Shown here one piece after another: positions 50,892 through 59,154 of a stretch of 64,000 nucleotides of DNA (the first letter of the stretch is position 1; the number at the start of each line of letters is the position of its first letter). The position numbers were made by a program, and so were the translations under genes. Below the pieces are notes generated by a model. The model did not search any database and was not told the DNA's origin. It saw only the letters and a program-made list of their open reading frames with translations. Source of the stretch: Gemmatimonadota bacterium (lineage in GTDB: Bacteria; Gemmatimonadota; Gemmatimonadetes; Longimicrobiales; Gaopeijiaceae); assembly GCA_041390105.1 (NCBI GenBank), contig JAWKQO010000001.1:1862001-1926000 (forward strand). The letters run 5' to 3'.

Positions 50892-53800
50892 ATGCTGCCA
50901 CGCGCCCTGCGACCCCCGATGCTCTTTCTCACGCTGCTGAGTGCGGCGGCCCTTTGCGTCTCTCCTGTCGCGGCGTTCCAAGCGCCGCAGGCCCGTGGCG
51001 GTGCCGGGGAGAAGGCCAAGGACCTTCCGTTGGAGCCTGGCCAGTCGCTGCGCTTCACGGCCAGCGAGGGAACCTGGATGTCCCTCGACGTGAGCCCCGA
51101 CGGACACACCATCGTCTTCGATCTGCTCGGTGACCTGTACACGATGCCCATCGAGGGAGGCACGGCCACGCGCCTGACCAGCGGCATGGCCTACGACGTC
51201 CAGCCCCGCTTCAGCCCGGACGGCTCCCGGGTGGTCTTCGTGTCCGACCGCAGTGGCGCGGAGAACCTGTGGATCCAGTCGCTGGACGGTGCGGACACCG
51301 TGCAGCTCACCAAAGGGAAGACCGACGACTACCTCTCTCCCGAGTGGACACCAGACGGGGAGTACATCGTGGCGTCCAAGGGGCGCAACATGAAGCTCTG
51401 GCTTTACCACGTGGAGGGGGGCAGCGGCGTGGAGCTGCACGATGGAGGCAGTCCGCAAGCGCACATGGCCGGCGCGGCCTTCGGCGCCGACGGCCGCCAC
51501 GTATGGTACGCCTCGCGCAATGGTCGTCACATGTACAACGCGGTCTTCCCGCTCTACCAGATCTCGGTCTACGACCGTGAGACGGGGACGTCCACCGCGA
51601 TGACCTCCCGCTACGGCTCCGCGGTGCGGCCCACGCTGTCACCCGACGGACGGTGGCTGGTCTACGGCACGCGCCACCGGGGAGAGACGGGTCTTCGCAT
51701 TCGCGACCTGAACACCGGCAGCGAGCGCTGGCTGGCCTACCCTGTACAGCGGGACGACCAGGAGTCGGTGGCGCCCATGGATGCGCTCCCCGGCTTCTCG
51801 TTCACACCGGACTCCAGGAATGTGGTCGCCTCCTACGGCGGGAAGATCTGGAAGATCGGCGTGGAGGACGAGACGCAGACGGAGATCCCGTTCCGGGTGG
51901 ACGTGGACCTGGACCTCGGTCCGCGCGTGCGCTTCGACTACGCGGTCGAGACGTCTCCCACCATGGTGCTGCGGCAGATCCGCGATGCGGTACCCTCGCC
52001 GGATGGCAGCAAGCTCGCGTTCGTGGCGCTCGATCGGGTCTACGTGATGGACTATCCCGGCGGCACTCCAGCGCGGCTCACCGATCAGGAGGTCGGTGAG
52101 CACAATCCGTCCTGGTCGCCCGACGGACGGTGGGTCGCATTCGTGAGCTGGGACGACGCGACCGGAGGCCACGTCTACAAGGCCCGCGTCGACCAGCGCG
52201 GCCGCGCACCCCAACAGCTCACTCAAACGGCGGGCTTCTACCGGGAGACCGTCTGGTCGTTGGACGGGTCACGCATCGTCACGATCCGTGGCTCGGCACG
52301 CGACGTCCAGGAGAACCGGGGAGGCTTCAACGGCGGGCTCGGCACCGAGTTCGTCTGGGTGCCGTCCGCGGGTGGCGCGGCCACCCGGATCGGCCTCACC
52401 TCCGGCCGGAGCGGCCTGCACGTCACGGACGATCCGGACCGCATCTTCGCCTACCACCGCCAGAACGGGCTGGTGTCGTTCCGGTGGGACGGCACGGACG
52501 AGAAGGCGCACGTCAAGGTGGACGGGCCTCGGCAGCCCGGCGCGGAGCGCTCTCCTCCGGCCGATCGCGTGATCATGGCACCGAAGGGGGATCAGGCCCT
52601 CGCACAGGTCGGCATGGACCTGTACGTGGTGACCGTCCCGGTTGTGGGGGGCGACACGCCCACCATCCAGGTGGGCGGTGAGAGCGCGGCCTTCCCCGTG
52701 CGCAAGCTCACGCGCATCGGCGGTCAGTTTCCGGCCTGGAGTGCCGACGCGGCCCTGGTGCATTGGAGTCTTGGCAACGCGCACATGGTGTATGATCTGG
52801 CGCGGGCGCGCATCGTCGAGGACAGCGTGGAGGCGGCGACGAGCGAGCGGGGCGCCGGAGATCAGGCCGAGGAGGCGCAACAAGCCGAAGCTCCCGGCTA
52901 TGAGCCAGCCGAGCAGCGCATCACCATCGAAGTGGCACGCGACGTGCCGCGCGGGACCGTGGTGCTGCGGGGCGGACGCGCGGTGACCATGCGTGGACGC
53001 GAGATCATCGACAATGCCGACATCGTGGTGCGGGACGATCGCATCGTGGCCGTGGGAGCGCGCGGCCAGGTGGAGGTGCCCGCTGACGCGCAGGTCATCG
53101 ACGTCAGCGGAAAGACCATCACGCCCGGCTTCGTGGACACCCACTATCACACGCAGTGGCTGATCAACGACATCCACTCCAACCAGGTCTGGCAGTACCT
53201 CACGAACCTGGCCTATGGGGTCACCACCACCCAGGACGTGCAGACCGCAACCACGGATGTCCTGACCTACCACGACCGGGTGGAGTCCGGGCAGATGATC
53301 GGGCCCCGCATCTACCACACAGGCCCCGGCGTCTTCTCGGGTGAGAACGTTCGCAGCTTGGACCACGCCCGGGACGTCCTCAAGCGCTACAAGGACTACT
53401 ACGGACTCAACACCTTCAAGATGTACATGGCGGGCAACCGTCAGCAGCGGCAGTGGCTGATCATGGCGGCTCGCGAACTGGAGCTGATGCCCACGGTAGA
53501 GGGAGGCATCGACTTCAAGCTCAACATGACCCATACGATCGACGGCTACTCCGGGCTGGAGCACTCGCTCCCGATTGCCCCGATCTATGGCGACGTGGTT
53601 CGCCTGTTCAACCAGACGCAGACCACCTACACACCCACGCTGCTCGTCTCCTACGGCGGGCCCTGGGCCGAGAACTACTACTACGCTACGGAGGAGGTGC
53701 TCGACGACGCCAAGCTGCGGCACCTCACGCCCTACGAGGAACTGGAATCACGCGCCGCGCGCCGCGGCGGCCCCGGCGCAGGTTGGTTCCGGGACGAGGA

Positions 53801-54221
53801 GCACGTCTTCTACAAGCACGCACGCTTCGTGAAGGACCTGGTCGACGCCGGCGGCCGGGCCGGCGTAGGCTCGCACGGTCAGATCCACGGGGTGGGGTAT
53901 CACTGGGAGTTGTGGAGCATCCAATCGGGAGGGTTGTCCGAGCACGACGCACTACGTCTGGCCACCATCTACGGCGCAGAGGCCATCGGGTTCGGCAACG
54001 ACCTGGGGTCGCTGGAGGCGGGCAAGCTGGCGGACATCCTGGTCTTTGATCAGAGCCCGCTGGACAACATCCGCAACTCCAGCAGCATCTCGCACGTGAT
54101 GAAGAACGGACGCCTCTACGACGCCCACACCCTCGACGAGATCTACCCCCGTCAGCGGCCTTTGCCCCACTACTTCTGGCAGGACCAGGAGCCCAAGACC
54201 GGTGATGTAGGCGTGCGCTGA
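50892..54221 (+). CDS. Secreted beta-propeller (PD40)/amidohydrolase fusion, copy 3
   Basis: An 1109-residue paralogue of the copies at 10415 and 16943. The start at 50892 gives the signal peptide LFLTLLSAAALCVSPVAAF; upstream codons in the same frame have no signal. The propeller spans ~50-680 with SPDG strands (SLDVSPDGHTIVFDLLGDLYTM, PSWSPDGRWVAFVSWDDATGG). The hydrolase part begins GTVVLRGGRAVTMRGREIIDNADIVV, then TITPGFVDTHYHTQW with the HxH pair near 751/753 (HYH, where the others have HAH), LAYGVTTTQDV, VGSHGQIHGVGYHWELW, and GSLEAGKLADILVFDQSPL. A long acidic/Glu-rich insert (EAATSERGAGDQAEEAQQAEAPG) separates the two domains. It ends convergently against the 54232 gene. Confidence 0.93.
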   Translation: MLPRALRPPMLFLTLLSAAALCVSPVAAFQAPQARGGAGEKAKDLPLEPGQSLRFTASEGTWMSLDVSPDGHTIVFDLLGDLYTMPIEGGTATRLTSGMAYDVQPRFSPDGSRVVFVSDRSGAENLWIQSLDGADTVQLTKGKTDDYLSPEWTPDGEYIVASKGRNMKLWLYHVEGGSGVELHDGGSPQAHMAGAAFGADGRHVWYASRNGRHMYNAVFPLYQISVYDRETGTSTAMTSRYGSAVRPTLSPDGRWLVYGTRHRGETGLRIRDLNTGSERWLAYPVQRDDQESVAPMDALPGFSFTPDSRNVVASYGGKIWKIGVEDETQTEIPFRVDVDLDLGPRVRFDYAVETSPTMVLRQIRDAVPSPDGSKLAFVALDRVYVMDYPGGTPARLTDQEVGEHNPSWSPDGRWVAFVSWDDATGGHVYKARVDQRGRAPQQLTQTAGFYRETVWSLDGSRIVTIRGSARDVQENRGGFNGGLGTEFVWVPSAGGAATRIGLTSGRSGLHVTDDPDRIFAYHRQNGLVSFRWDGTDEKAHVKVDGPRQPGAERSPPADRVIMAPKGDQALAQVGMDLYVVTVPVVGGDTPTIQVGGESAAFPVRKLTRIGGQFPAWSADAALVHWSLGNAHMVYDLARARIVEDSVEAATSERGAGDQAEEAQQAEAPGYEPAEQRITIEVARDVPRGTVVLRGGRAVTMRGREIIDNADIVVRDDRIVAVGARGQVEVPADAQVIDVSGKTITPGFVDTHYHTQWLINDIHSNQVWQYLTNLAYGVTTTQDVQTATTDVLTYHDRVESGQMIGPRIYHTGPGVFSGENVRSLDHARDVLKRYKDYYGLNTFKMYMAGNRQQRQWLIMAARELELMPTVEGGIDFKLNMTHTIDGYSGLEHSLPIAPIYGDVVRLFNQTQTTYTPTLLVSYGGPWAENYYYATEEVLDDAKLRHLTPYEELESRAARRGGPGAGWFRDEEHVFYKHARFVKDLVDAGGRAGVGSHGQIHGVGYHWELWSIQSGGLSEHDALRLATIYGAEAIGFGNDLGSLEAGKLADILVFDQSPLDNIRNSSSISHVMKNGRLYDAHTLDEIYPRQRPLPHYFWQDQEPKTGDVGVR

Positions 54222-54231
54222 GGCGTATCCG

Positions 54232-54960
54232 CTACCGGATCTCCCAGGACAGAAGTTCCTGGACGATCCCGCCCGCCGTCGCCCGTCGAATCACATAGGG
54301 CGCGGCGGGCGTGGTCCAGTAGGTGCCGAACGGTCCAGCGTCGACGCGCCACGTGTCGAAGCGCTGGCCATTCACGCCAACCAGTGTCTCACGTCCCGCT
54401 ACGGCGACCGGAATCCATGCAATGGTACAGGTGGAACGCCGCAGCAAGGGAAGCTTCACGGCGTAGCTCGGCGTGAGGGGAAGCTGGGCCAGGAGCATCC
54501 CCAAACCCACGCCGCTGTAGACGCCTTCCTCCAGCGCGCAGCGCACCGGCTCCGCAGCCCGACCGGCTCGCTCGATCGTCCCTTCGATGACTGCACCGCG
54601 GTACTCGAGTCGGACCTCGGCGGCCCCTCCTTCAGAGGGGGAGCGGCTCCACAGCGGGACGCCCGTTCGGCGTGAGAGAGCCACTACATCCGCGTACTCG
54701 ACCGCCTCGCCGGCCCGCCGCAGGGCCGAGGTGAACTGGAAGGTGGGCTCGGCGCCTGTGGAGGTCGTGTCCACGGTGATCCGTACGCGGTCGCCGCCGG
54801 CCCCGTAGCGCGCTTCGAAGGGCAACACGTCCTGGAGTCCTTCGATGGTCTGCCCCGCGGTCAGGGCCGGGAGTGCCGCGAGCGGATCGCTGACACAGCG
54901 TCCCGACCCCATCACGAGCAGCAGACAGCCGAGGCCCACGGTGTCCCTTCTCACGAACAT
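54232..54960 (-). CDS. Secreted DUF3108-like protein
   Basis: A 242-residue exported protein. The signal is a hydrophobic stretch at ~7-18 (GLGCLLLVMGSG) with a Cys at ~22, so it may be a lipoprotein, though the lipobox is poor. Remaining residues are mostly beta: LPFEARYGAGGDRVRITVDT, TFQFTSALRRAGEAVEYADVVALSRRTGVPLWSRS, AAEVRLEYRGAVIEGTIERAG, and a final segment VNGQRFDTWRVDAGPFGTYWTTPAAPYVIRR. The pattern (variable opening, 'W-x-V/T ... FGT-x-W... PYVIRR') resembles DUF3108/outer-membrane lipoprotein-sorting-like folds. Its start has a GTA-type palindrome 32 bp upstream that is repeated near neighbouring genes. Confidence 0.7.
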   Translation of the reverse strand: MFVRRDTVGLGCLLLVMGSGRCVSDPLAALPALTAGQTIEGLQDVLPFEARYGAGGDRVRITVDTTSTGAEPTFQFTSALRRAGEAVEYADVVALSRRTGVPLWSRSPSEGGAAEVRLEYRGAVIEGTIERAGRAAEPVRCALEEGVYSGVGLGMLLAQLPLTPSYAVKLPLLRRSTCTIAWIPVAVAGRETLVGVNGQRFDTWRVDAGPFGTYWTTPAAPYVIRRATAGGIVQELLSWEIR

Positions 54961-54992
54961 GTCCCTCTCCAGCTCGCGGCGACCCGCGCCCT

Positions 54993-55012
54993 ATGTGTGC
55001 AGATACACACAT
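54993..55012 (-). promoter_or_regulatory. Palindromic motif site 1
   Basis: ATGTGTG and CACACAT form a perfect 7-bp inverted repeat around CAGATA, 32 bp upstream of the DUF3108-like gene start. It contains the 11-mer AGATACACACA (55001-55011) that recurs exactly at 58439-58449. Confidence 0.55.
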
Positions 55013-55114
55013 CTAGGCTGCTTACGGTCGCGACGCCTCGTCGATTACAGCGGCCCGTTCCCGCTCCCTCCCGCAGCCGCCGGGGGCTCGAGAGCCGTAT
55101 GCGAGCCCTGTAAT

Positions 55115-55128
55115 GGTATATACATATA
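55115..55128 (+). promoter_or_regulatory. Palindromic motif site 2 / AT-rich promoter
   Basis: GGTATATACATATA carries the palindrome GTATATAC, followed by TATAAG, a -10-like hexamer, 57 bp upstream of the gene at 55186. It matches the shared motif (A-T-A-T-A-C-A) at 8 of 11 bases. Confidence 0.45.
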
Positions 55129-55185
55129 AGCGTAGGAAGCCGTGTGTCCTCCCCGTGCCCCGGGATCGATCCCGCAGACGGAACC

Positions 55186-55926
55186 ATGCCCATGAAGACC
55201 CTGACGGCGCTGCTCCTGTGCGCCCCGCTCACGAGCGGAGGCGTGCCTCTGAACGACCCCCCTGCCCTGCCCGAGGACCTCGAGGTGCAGTTGGCCAGGA
55301 GCGCCTTGCCGGAACACCTGCGAGACGAGGCCACAGTCTACGTCTATCGTTCCGGAAGCGGGTACGAGGTGGTGCAACATGGCAGCAACGGCTTTCACGC
55401 GCTGGTGGGGCGGGACGATCCGGCCATTCGTCACGGCACCTGGCCCTTCGACGAGTACGCCGAGGACATCCTGATCCCGATCGCGTTCGACGCGGCCGGC
55501 ACCGATCACTTGCGGACCTACCTGGACCTGGGCCGCTGGCGGGCCACTGGCGTTCCGGCGTCGGAGGCGAAGCGCCGCCTGCAGGAAGGGTTTCGCAGCG
55601 GACGCTACGGCGCTCCACCTCGCTCGGGCGTCTCCTACATGCTCGCCCCTCTCCTGCGCGCTTACCGGTCCACCGAGCGCGACGAGAGCATCGGCACGTT
55701 CATGACTCCGCACTACATGTTCTACGCCCCCGGGGTGACGGGCAGGGACATCGGCTCCGGTCCCACGCTGCGGCATCCGGTGATGCTGAACGAAACGCCC
55801 GACCCCCATGGCGTCATCGTTCTGCTCGCGGGCGAGAAAGAGCGCGAGCAGACGCGCCAGGAGAACGAGGAGATGCTCGAACGGCTCTGTGCGCTGCACA
55901 CGGCGTGGTGTCTGCCCGCATCCTGA
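55186..55926 (+). CDS. Secreted conserved protein of unknown function
   Basis: A 246-residue exported protein (ATG 55186; a second Met at 55192 is also possible). A weak signal (residues ~3-17, TLTALLLCAPLTSGG) precedes ALPEHLRDEATVYVYRSGSGYEVVQHGSNGFHALVGRDD. It then has EDILIPIAFDAAGTDHLRTYLDLGRWRATGVPASEAKRRLQEGFRSGRYGAPPRSGVSYMLAPLLRAY, then MTPHYMFYAPGVTGRDIGSG, DPHGVIVLLAGEKEREQTRQENEEMLERLCALHTAWCLP. I recall similar proteins (…TVYVLD…GTNGFTC…FYAPNVT…GYIIQLVG) in several phyla without a known role. The GVSYMLxP and MFYAPxVT segments are the conserved core. A shared palindrome site lies 57 bp upstream. Confidence 0.75.
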   Translation: MPMKTLTALLLCAPLTSGGVPLNDPPALPEDLEVQLARSALPEHLRDEATVYVYRSGSGYEVVQHGSNGFHALVGRDDPAIRHGTWPFDEYAEDILIPIAFDAAGTDHLRTYLDLGRWRATGVPASEAKRRLQEGFRSGRYGAPPRSGVSYMLAPLLRAYRSTERDESIGTFMTPHYMFYAPGVTGRDIGSGPTLRHPVMLNETPDPHGVIVLLAGEKEREQTRQENEEMLERLCALHTAWCLPAS

Positions 55927-55962
55927 GGGGGCGCTTCGACGTCCCGCGCACCAGCGCCGCCG

Positions 55963-56817
55963 TTACCGCGTTGGTCGAGCCCCCCGAACACAAAGCACCG
56001 TGAAAGGCACGACCCAGTCCCCGTCGCGGGCAAAGGCCTGCATCCGCTCTGCGACGTCTGCCACGACGGCAGTTCGCGCACTTGCCGGCGCCGCGGCGAA
56101 GCCCGCCGCCATCGGTGTGGCTGCGACGTGGGTCGAGACGAAGCGCGCGGCACCGGGCAAGCGGAGCTCGAGCGTGGGACTCGCCGTTTCCACTGCCACA
56201 AACCCATTGTGATGCAGCAGGGGACGCACCGCGTCCGCGTCCACCAGCGCGAACGCGGCGGCTAGACCGCCAGCCACCTCCTGCCCGATGTGGGCGCCGA
56301 TGGAGTGCACCAGCGCGTCGAAGTAGGGGCTCTGCGGGAGCGGAGCCCATAGGCTGAGGGCGAGGCGCCCACCCGGACGAAGCACGCGTCGGACCTCGGC
56401 GAGCGCGGCCTCCCGATCCGACAGGAACTGCAGCACCTGCGCGCAGAGCACCAGATCGACGCTCCCGTCGGGCAGGGGTAGCCGATCCGCTGGAGCTTGC
56501 ATCCAATCGATGGGAGCGCCCGCGTCCGATCCCCGTGCCCCCACCTCGAGCATCGCGGGCTGAACATCCACGGCCACGACGCGGCCGCTGGGACCGGCGG
56601 CTGCGGCTGCATGGCGCGCGGCCGCGCCGGTTCCACACCCGAGATCGAGAACCGTGTCACCCACCGCCGGCGACGTCCAGCGAACGAGCGCCTGTGCGGC
56701 AGGGCCGAGGATGGAAGGGACCAGCACCGCATCGTAGCGTTCCGCTGCGGCGGTTTCCAGCTGCCAGGCGCGCGAGGTGCTCACAGGACTCGGGGCTCCG
56801 GGATCGGGTTCCCCCAC
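55963..56817 (-). CDS. Class I SAM-dependent methyltransferase (Ubi/Erg-type)
   Basis: A 284-residue cytoplasmic methyltransferase. The Rossmann motifs are complete: VGDTVLDLGCGTGAAARHAAAAAG (motif I, ~53-75), VVAVDVQPAMLEVGARGSD, DWMQAPADRLPLPDGSVDLVLCAQVLQFLSDREAALAEVRRVLRPGGRLALSLWAP. The pattern D-x-G-C-G-T-G with LPLPDGSVD and VLQFLxDRExALxEVRRVLRPGG is that of the UbiE/COQ5-like class. The acceptor is unknown. It stands alone on the minus strand, convergent with the 55186 gene. Confidence 0.93.
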   Translation of the reverse strand: MGEPDPGAPSPVSTSRAWQLETAAAERYDAVLVPSILGPAAQALVRWTSPAVGDTVLDLGCGTGAAARHAAAAAGPSGRVVAVDVQPAMLEVGARGSDAGAPIDWMQAPADRLPLPDGSVDLVLCAQVLQFLSDREAALAEVRRVLRPGGRLALSLWAPLPQSPYFDALVHSIGAHIGQEVAGGLAAAFALVDADAVRPLLHHNGFVAVETASPTLELRLPGAARFVSTHVAATPMAAGFAAAPASARTAVVADVAERMQAFARDGDWVVPFTVLCVRGARPTR

Positions 56818-56885
56818 AGTGGCGACAGGGAGCCACCGGTGGGCTCATGTCGCGGGCTTGCTGCTCCGCGGCGGGAACGGCGGGG

Positions 56886-58415
56886 CTAGCTGACCGTGAG
56901 CAGGAGGGCCGTGCCCCCCGCGAGTAGACCCAGGATCCCGAAGCGCAGCCAGGCGCGTCCACCCTGCGTCGTGGCGCCTTGGCGGGTCCAGACGACGATG
57001 GCGGTGCAGGGCCCAAACCCGGGCGGCGGCCGCCGAAGATCAATGGGCAACTCTCCCGGGCGATAGACCTCCACCGCTTCAACTTCCTCTGGGGTCATGA
57101 ACACGTCCACCGGTCGATCGCCAGCCCAGATCCCGTTGAGGAAGATGCCGCCTGGGCAACGCGGGTCCCCTATGTGCAGGTAGCCGTTCTCGTCGTAGTG
57201 CGTCACCATCCGCGGGAGTTGGGCCAGCGGGGTCGCCAGGTTGAACAGCCGGGCAATCGCCTCACGATCGAAGAACACGCCCACACCCATCCTCTCTCCG
57301 ACATCCTGCCGACGGCGGAAGTCGGCCAACGTTCGTGCGTCGGAGCGTCGCGCCGTCACCAGAATCGGCGTGAGCGCGATCGCATCGACCGAAAGCGGAA
57401 TCTCCATTTCTACGACGTCGCCAGCGCCGACGACCAGCGCTCCCGTGATGGCCGACGCGTACCCCAGTGCGTCCACGTTCAGCGCGAAGGATCCGGGTCT
57501 TGGGAGGTGAGCGACGAAGTCCCCTACGTCTCCCGTGCGCGTTCGGGCAATGGCCGTCCCGGTCGAATCCAGGACGGCCACGTCGGCGGCAGCGACTCCC
57601 GCTCGCGCTGCCCCATCCAGGACACGGCCCACAAGCTGCTGCGCGTTCACGTGCTGGGGCGCACTCAGGCTGAAGACGGCCAGAAGCATCGCGGCGGCCT
57701 GCGCCCCACGGGCTCCGCGGCGCGGGAAGAGCCGCGCCAATGTGATCAGGTGGACGGTGAGGAAAAGCGGGATCAAGTACGTCGGAAAAATGCTGAGCGG
57801 CGGCACGCGAAAGTCCAGGTAGCCACCGGCCCGCATTGGCGGATCGAACGGAGTTGGAGTAGCAAAGCGGCCCAGTACCGCCAGCGCGATGGTCATGGAG
57901 AACTCCGTCATCCCCATCACCGTCAGCGCCGTCAGCCACGTCCGCCACCCCCGGAGCCGATGAGCAACACGGTAGGTGGTTACCAACGCCAACAAGGCCA
58001 CCAGTAGGTTCCCGATCCCCACGGACAGCGCGAAGGTCCCGGCCATGATGCCCGCACCCCACGAGACCAGGTGGGCGGCGCCCAGGATGCGGAGAACCTG
58101 GACGGCGGAGAGGAACGTGACGTCCAACCGCTGAACCCAGGCGCGCAGTGCCGGCGAGAGCGCGTAGGCCGCGCTCCAGATCAGCAGAGGAAGGAAGATC
58201 GCCACCTGTACGGGTCCGAGCGGCCCGACACCACGCCCCCACACGAAGACCCCCGCGCTGGCCATCCACAGCGTGAGTGCGAACCAGCCCCCCACCACCA
58301 CCAGACCCCCGAGCCCCGGAAGGGCCCCTGCTCCCTCGGTCACCGCCGTTGGAAACTGGCCTCGAAGGCCCCCCAGGTTATCCTGACCCAGCGGGGCGGG
58401 CACGCCTGCGGACAC
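56886..58415 (-). CDS. Fusion: multi-pass membrane domain plus secreted carboxypeptidase-regulatory-like/plug domain
   Basis: A 509-residue protein. The start is taken as GTG 58415 because CGGAGG lies just upstream; an alternative GTG at 58448 lies inside a shared DNA motif. Residues ~30-245 hold about seven membrane helices (LGGLVVVGGWFALTLWM, VAIFLPLLIWSAAYALSPAL, ILGAAHLVSWGAGIMAGTFAL, LLVALLALVTTYRVAH). At ~250-268 a further hydrophobic stretch reads like a signal peptide (AAMLLAVFSLSAPQHVNAQ). A carboxypeptidase-regulatory-like sandwich follows (QLVGRVLDGAARAGVAAADVAVLD, ALNVDALGYASAI), and then a plug-like segment (LPRMVTHYDENGYLHIGDPRCPGGIFLNG, EEVEAVEVYRPGELPIDL, CTAIVVWTRQ). A last helix closes it. 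The second half alone is a familiar secreted type. Confidence 0.75.
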   Translation of the reverse strand: MSAGVPAPLGQDNLGGLRGQFPTAVTEGAGALPGLGGLVVVGGWFALTLWMASAGVFVWGRGVGPLGPVQVAIFLPLLIWSAAYALSPALRAWVQRLDVTFLSAVQVLRILGAAHLVSWGAGIMAGTFALSVGIGNLLVALLALVTTYRVAHRLRGWRTWLTALTVMGMTEFSMTIALAVLGRFATPTPFDPPMRAGGYLDFRVPPLSIFPTYLIPLFLTVHLITLARLFPRRGARGAQAAAMLLAVFSLSAPQHVNAQQLVGRVLDGAARAGVAAADVAVLDSTGTAIARTRTGDVGDFVAHLPRPGSFALNVDALGYASAITGALVVGAGDVVEMEIPLSVDAIALTPILVTARRSDARTLADFRRRQDVGERMGVGVFFDREAIARLFNLATPLAQLPRMVTHYDENGYLHIGDPRCPGGIFLNGIWAGDRPVDVFMTPEEVEAVEVYRPGELPIDLRRPPPGFGPCTAIVVWTRQGATTQGGRAWLRFGILGLLAGGTALLLTVS

Positions 58416-58438
58416 GCGGATCCTCCGATGGTATTTGT

Positions 58439-58449
58439 AGATACACACA
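58439..58449 (-). promoter_or_regulatory. Palindromic motif site 3
   Basis: AGATACACACA, preceded by TTTGT, so the core reads TGTAGATACA, 23 bp upstream of the fusion-protein gene. It is an exact copy of the 11-mer at 55001-55011. It also lies in the leader of the divergent MarR gene, 145 bp from its start. Confidence 0.55.
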
Positions 58450-58594
58450 GAGGGAGTACGCCGGGGCGAGCGCGCTGGTTACCGGAAGGGTCGGGCCCGA
58501 GCCGGGGCGGCGGACAGCCCGGGAAAGATGCTTCCGCATACAACTAATGCTGGTAGATTCTGGGCATGCGCACAGCGGCAGTCCGACCCGATCG

Positions 58595-59050
58595 ATGAGC
58601 AACAAAGACCAACAGGCCGGCACGGACATGGCCCGTCGGGTGATCAACACCTGCCTTGCGGGCCGGGTGCGTCAGATCAGCCGGGCCGTCACGGCCCGCT
58701 ACGATGCCGAGCTGCGCGAGTGTGGGATCACTGCCAACCAACTCACCATCCTGGCCGCCGTGGCCATGCTGGAGATGACCACACAGCGTGACCTCCTGCC
58801 CTATCTCCTGATGGAGGCGTCCACCTTGAGCCGCAACATCAAGCTCATGGTGGAGAACCGCTGGCTGGCTACGATCCCGGGAGAGGACCGCCGCAGCCAC
58901 TTCCTAGTGGTCAGTCCCGCGGGCTATCGAGTGCTCGCCCAGGTGAAGGAGCCCTGGGAGCGCGCACATGCGTGGGCCACCAAGGCTCTCGGGGATGCCG
59001 ACGCCGTCCGGGAGATGGCCTACCGTCTCAACCCGCACATTCCCCGCTAG
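58595..59050 (+). CDS. MarR family regulator
   Basis: A 151-residue winged-helix regulator. The start at 58595 begins MSNKDQQAGTDMARRVINTCLAGRVRQISRAVTARYDAELRECGITANQLTILAAVAMLEMTTQRDLLPYLLMEASTLSRNIKLMVENRWLATIPGEDRRSHFLVVSPAGYRVL. The MarR DNA-binding domain fits with recognition helix MEASTLSRNIKLMVE (the usual S-T-L-x-R-x-I pattern) and a basic wing with GEDRR. The two-Cys pair near the N-terminus (CLAGR, ELRECG) might sense oxidation, but this is speculation. It is divergent from the membrane fusion gene and is followed by DUF2911. A shared palindrome lies on both sides, making this regulator or PadR a possible binder. Confidence 0.9.
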   Translation: MSNKDQQAGTDMARRVINTCLAGRVRQISRAVTARYDAELRECGITANQLTILAAVAMLEMTTQRDLLPYLLMEASTLSRNIKLMVENRWLATIPGEDRRSHFLVVSPAGYRVLAQVKEPWERAHAWATKALGDADAVREMAYRLNPHIPR

Positions 59051-59103
59051 ACCTCAGGCCGCTGCCCCCGCCCCGCCGCCCGTAAGCGGGCGCCCGTCAT
59101 CTC

Positions 59104-59117
59104 TGTATATACACCCA
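59104..59117 (+). promoter_or_regulatory. Palindromic motif site 4
   Basis: TGTATATACA (59104-59113) is a perfect 10-bp palindrome, followed by CCCA; it matches the AGATACACACA core at 9 of 11. It lies 37 bp upstream of the DUF2911 gene and 54 bp after the MarR stop. Confidence 0.55.
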
Positions 59118-59154
59118 CCGTCGGAGCAGCCTCTCACACGTCGGAGCAACGTCC

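Noticed and set aside
54227..54240. ATCCG-ctac-CGGAT hairpin at the convergent end of the third amidohydrolase fusion
   Set aside because: The 5-bp stem is too short to call a terminator with confidence, although its place over the opposing stop codon is suggestive.
58416..58448. GTG at 58448 as start of the membrane fusion protein
   Set aside because: It lies within the shared AGATACACACA element and has no ribosome site, whereas GTG 58415 follows CGGAGG.
58536..58550. GCAT-N7-ATGC near the MarR start as a MarR operator
   Set aside because: Only four bases per arm match; such short repeats occur by chance, so it was not listed as a site.
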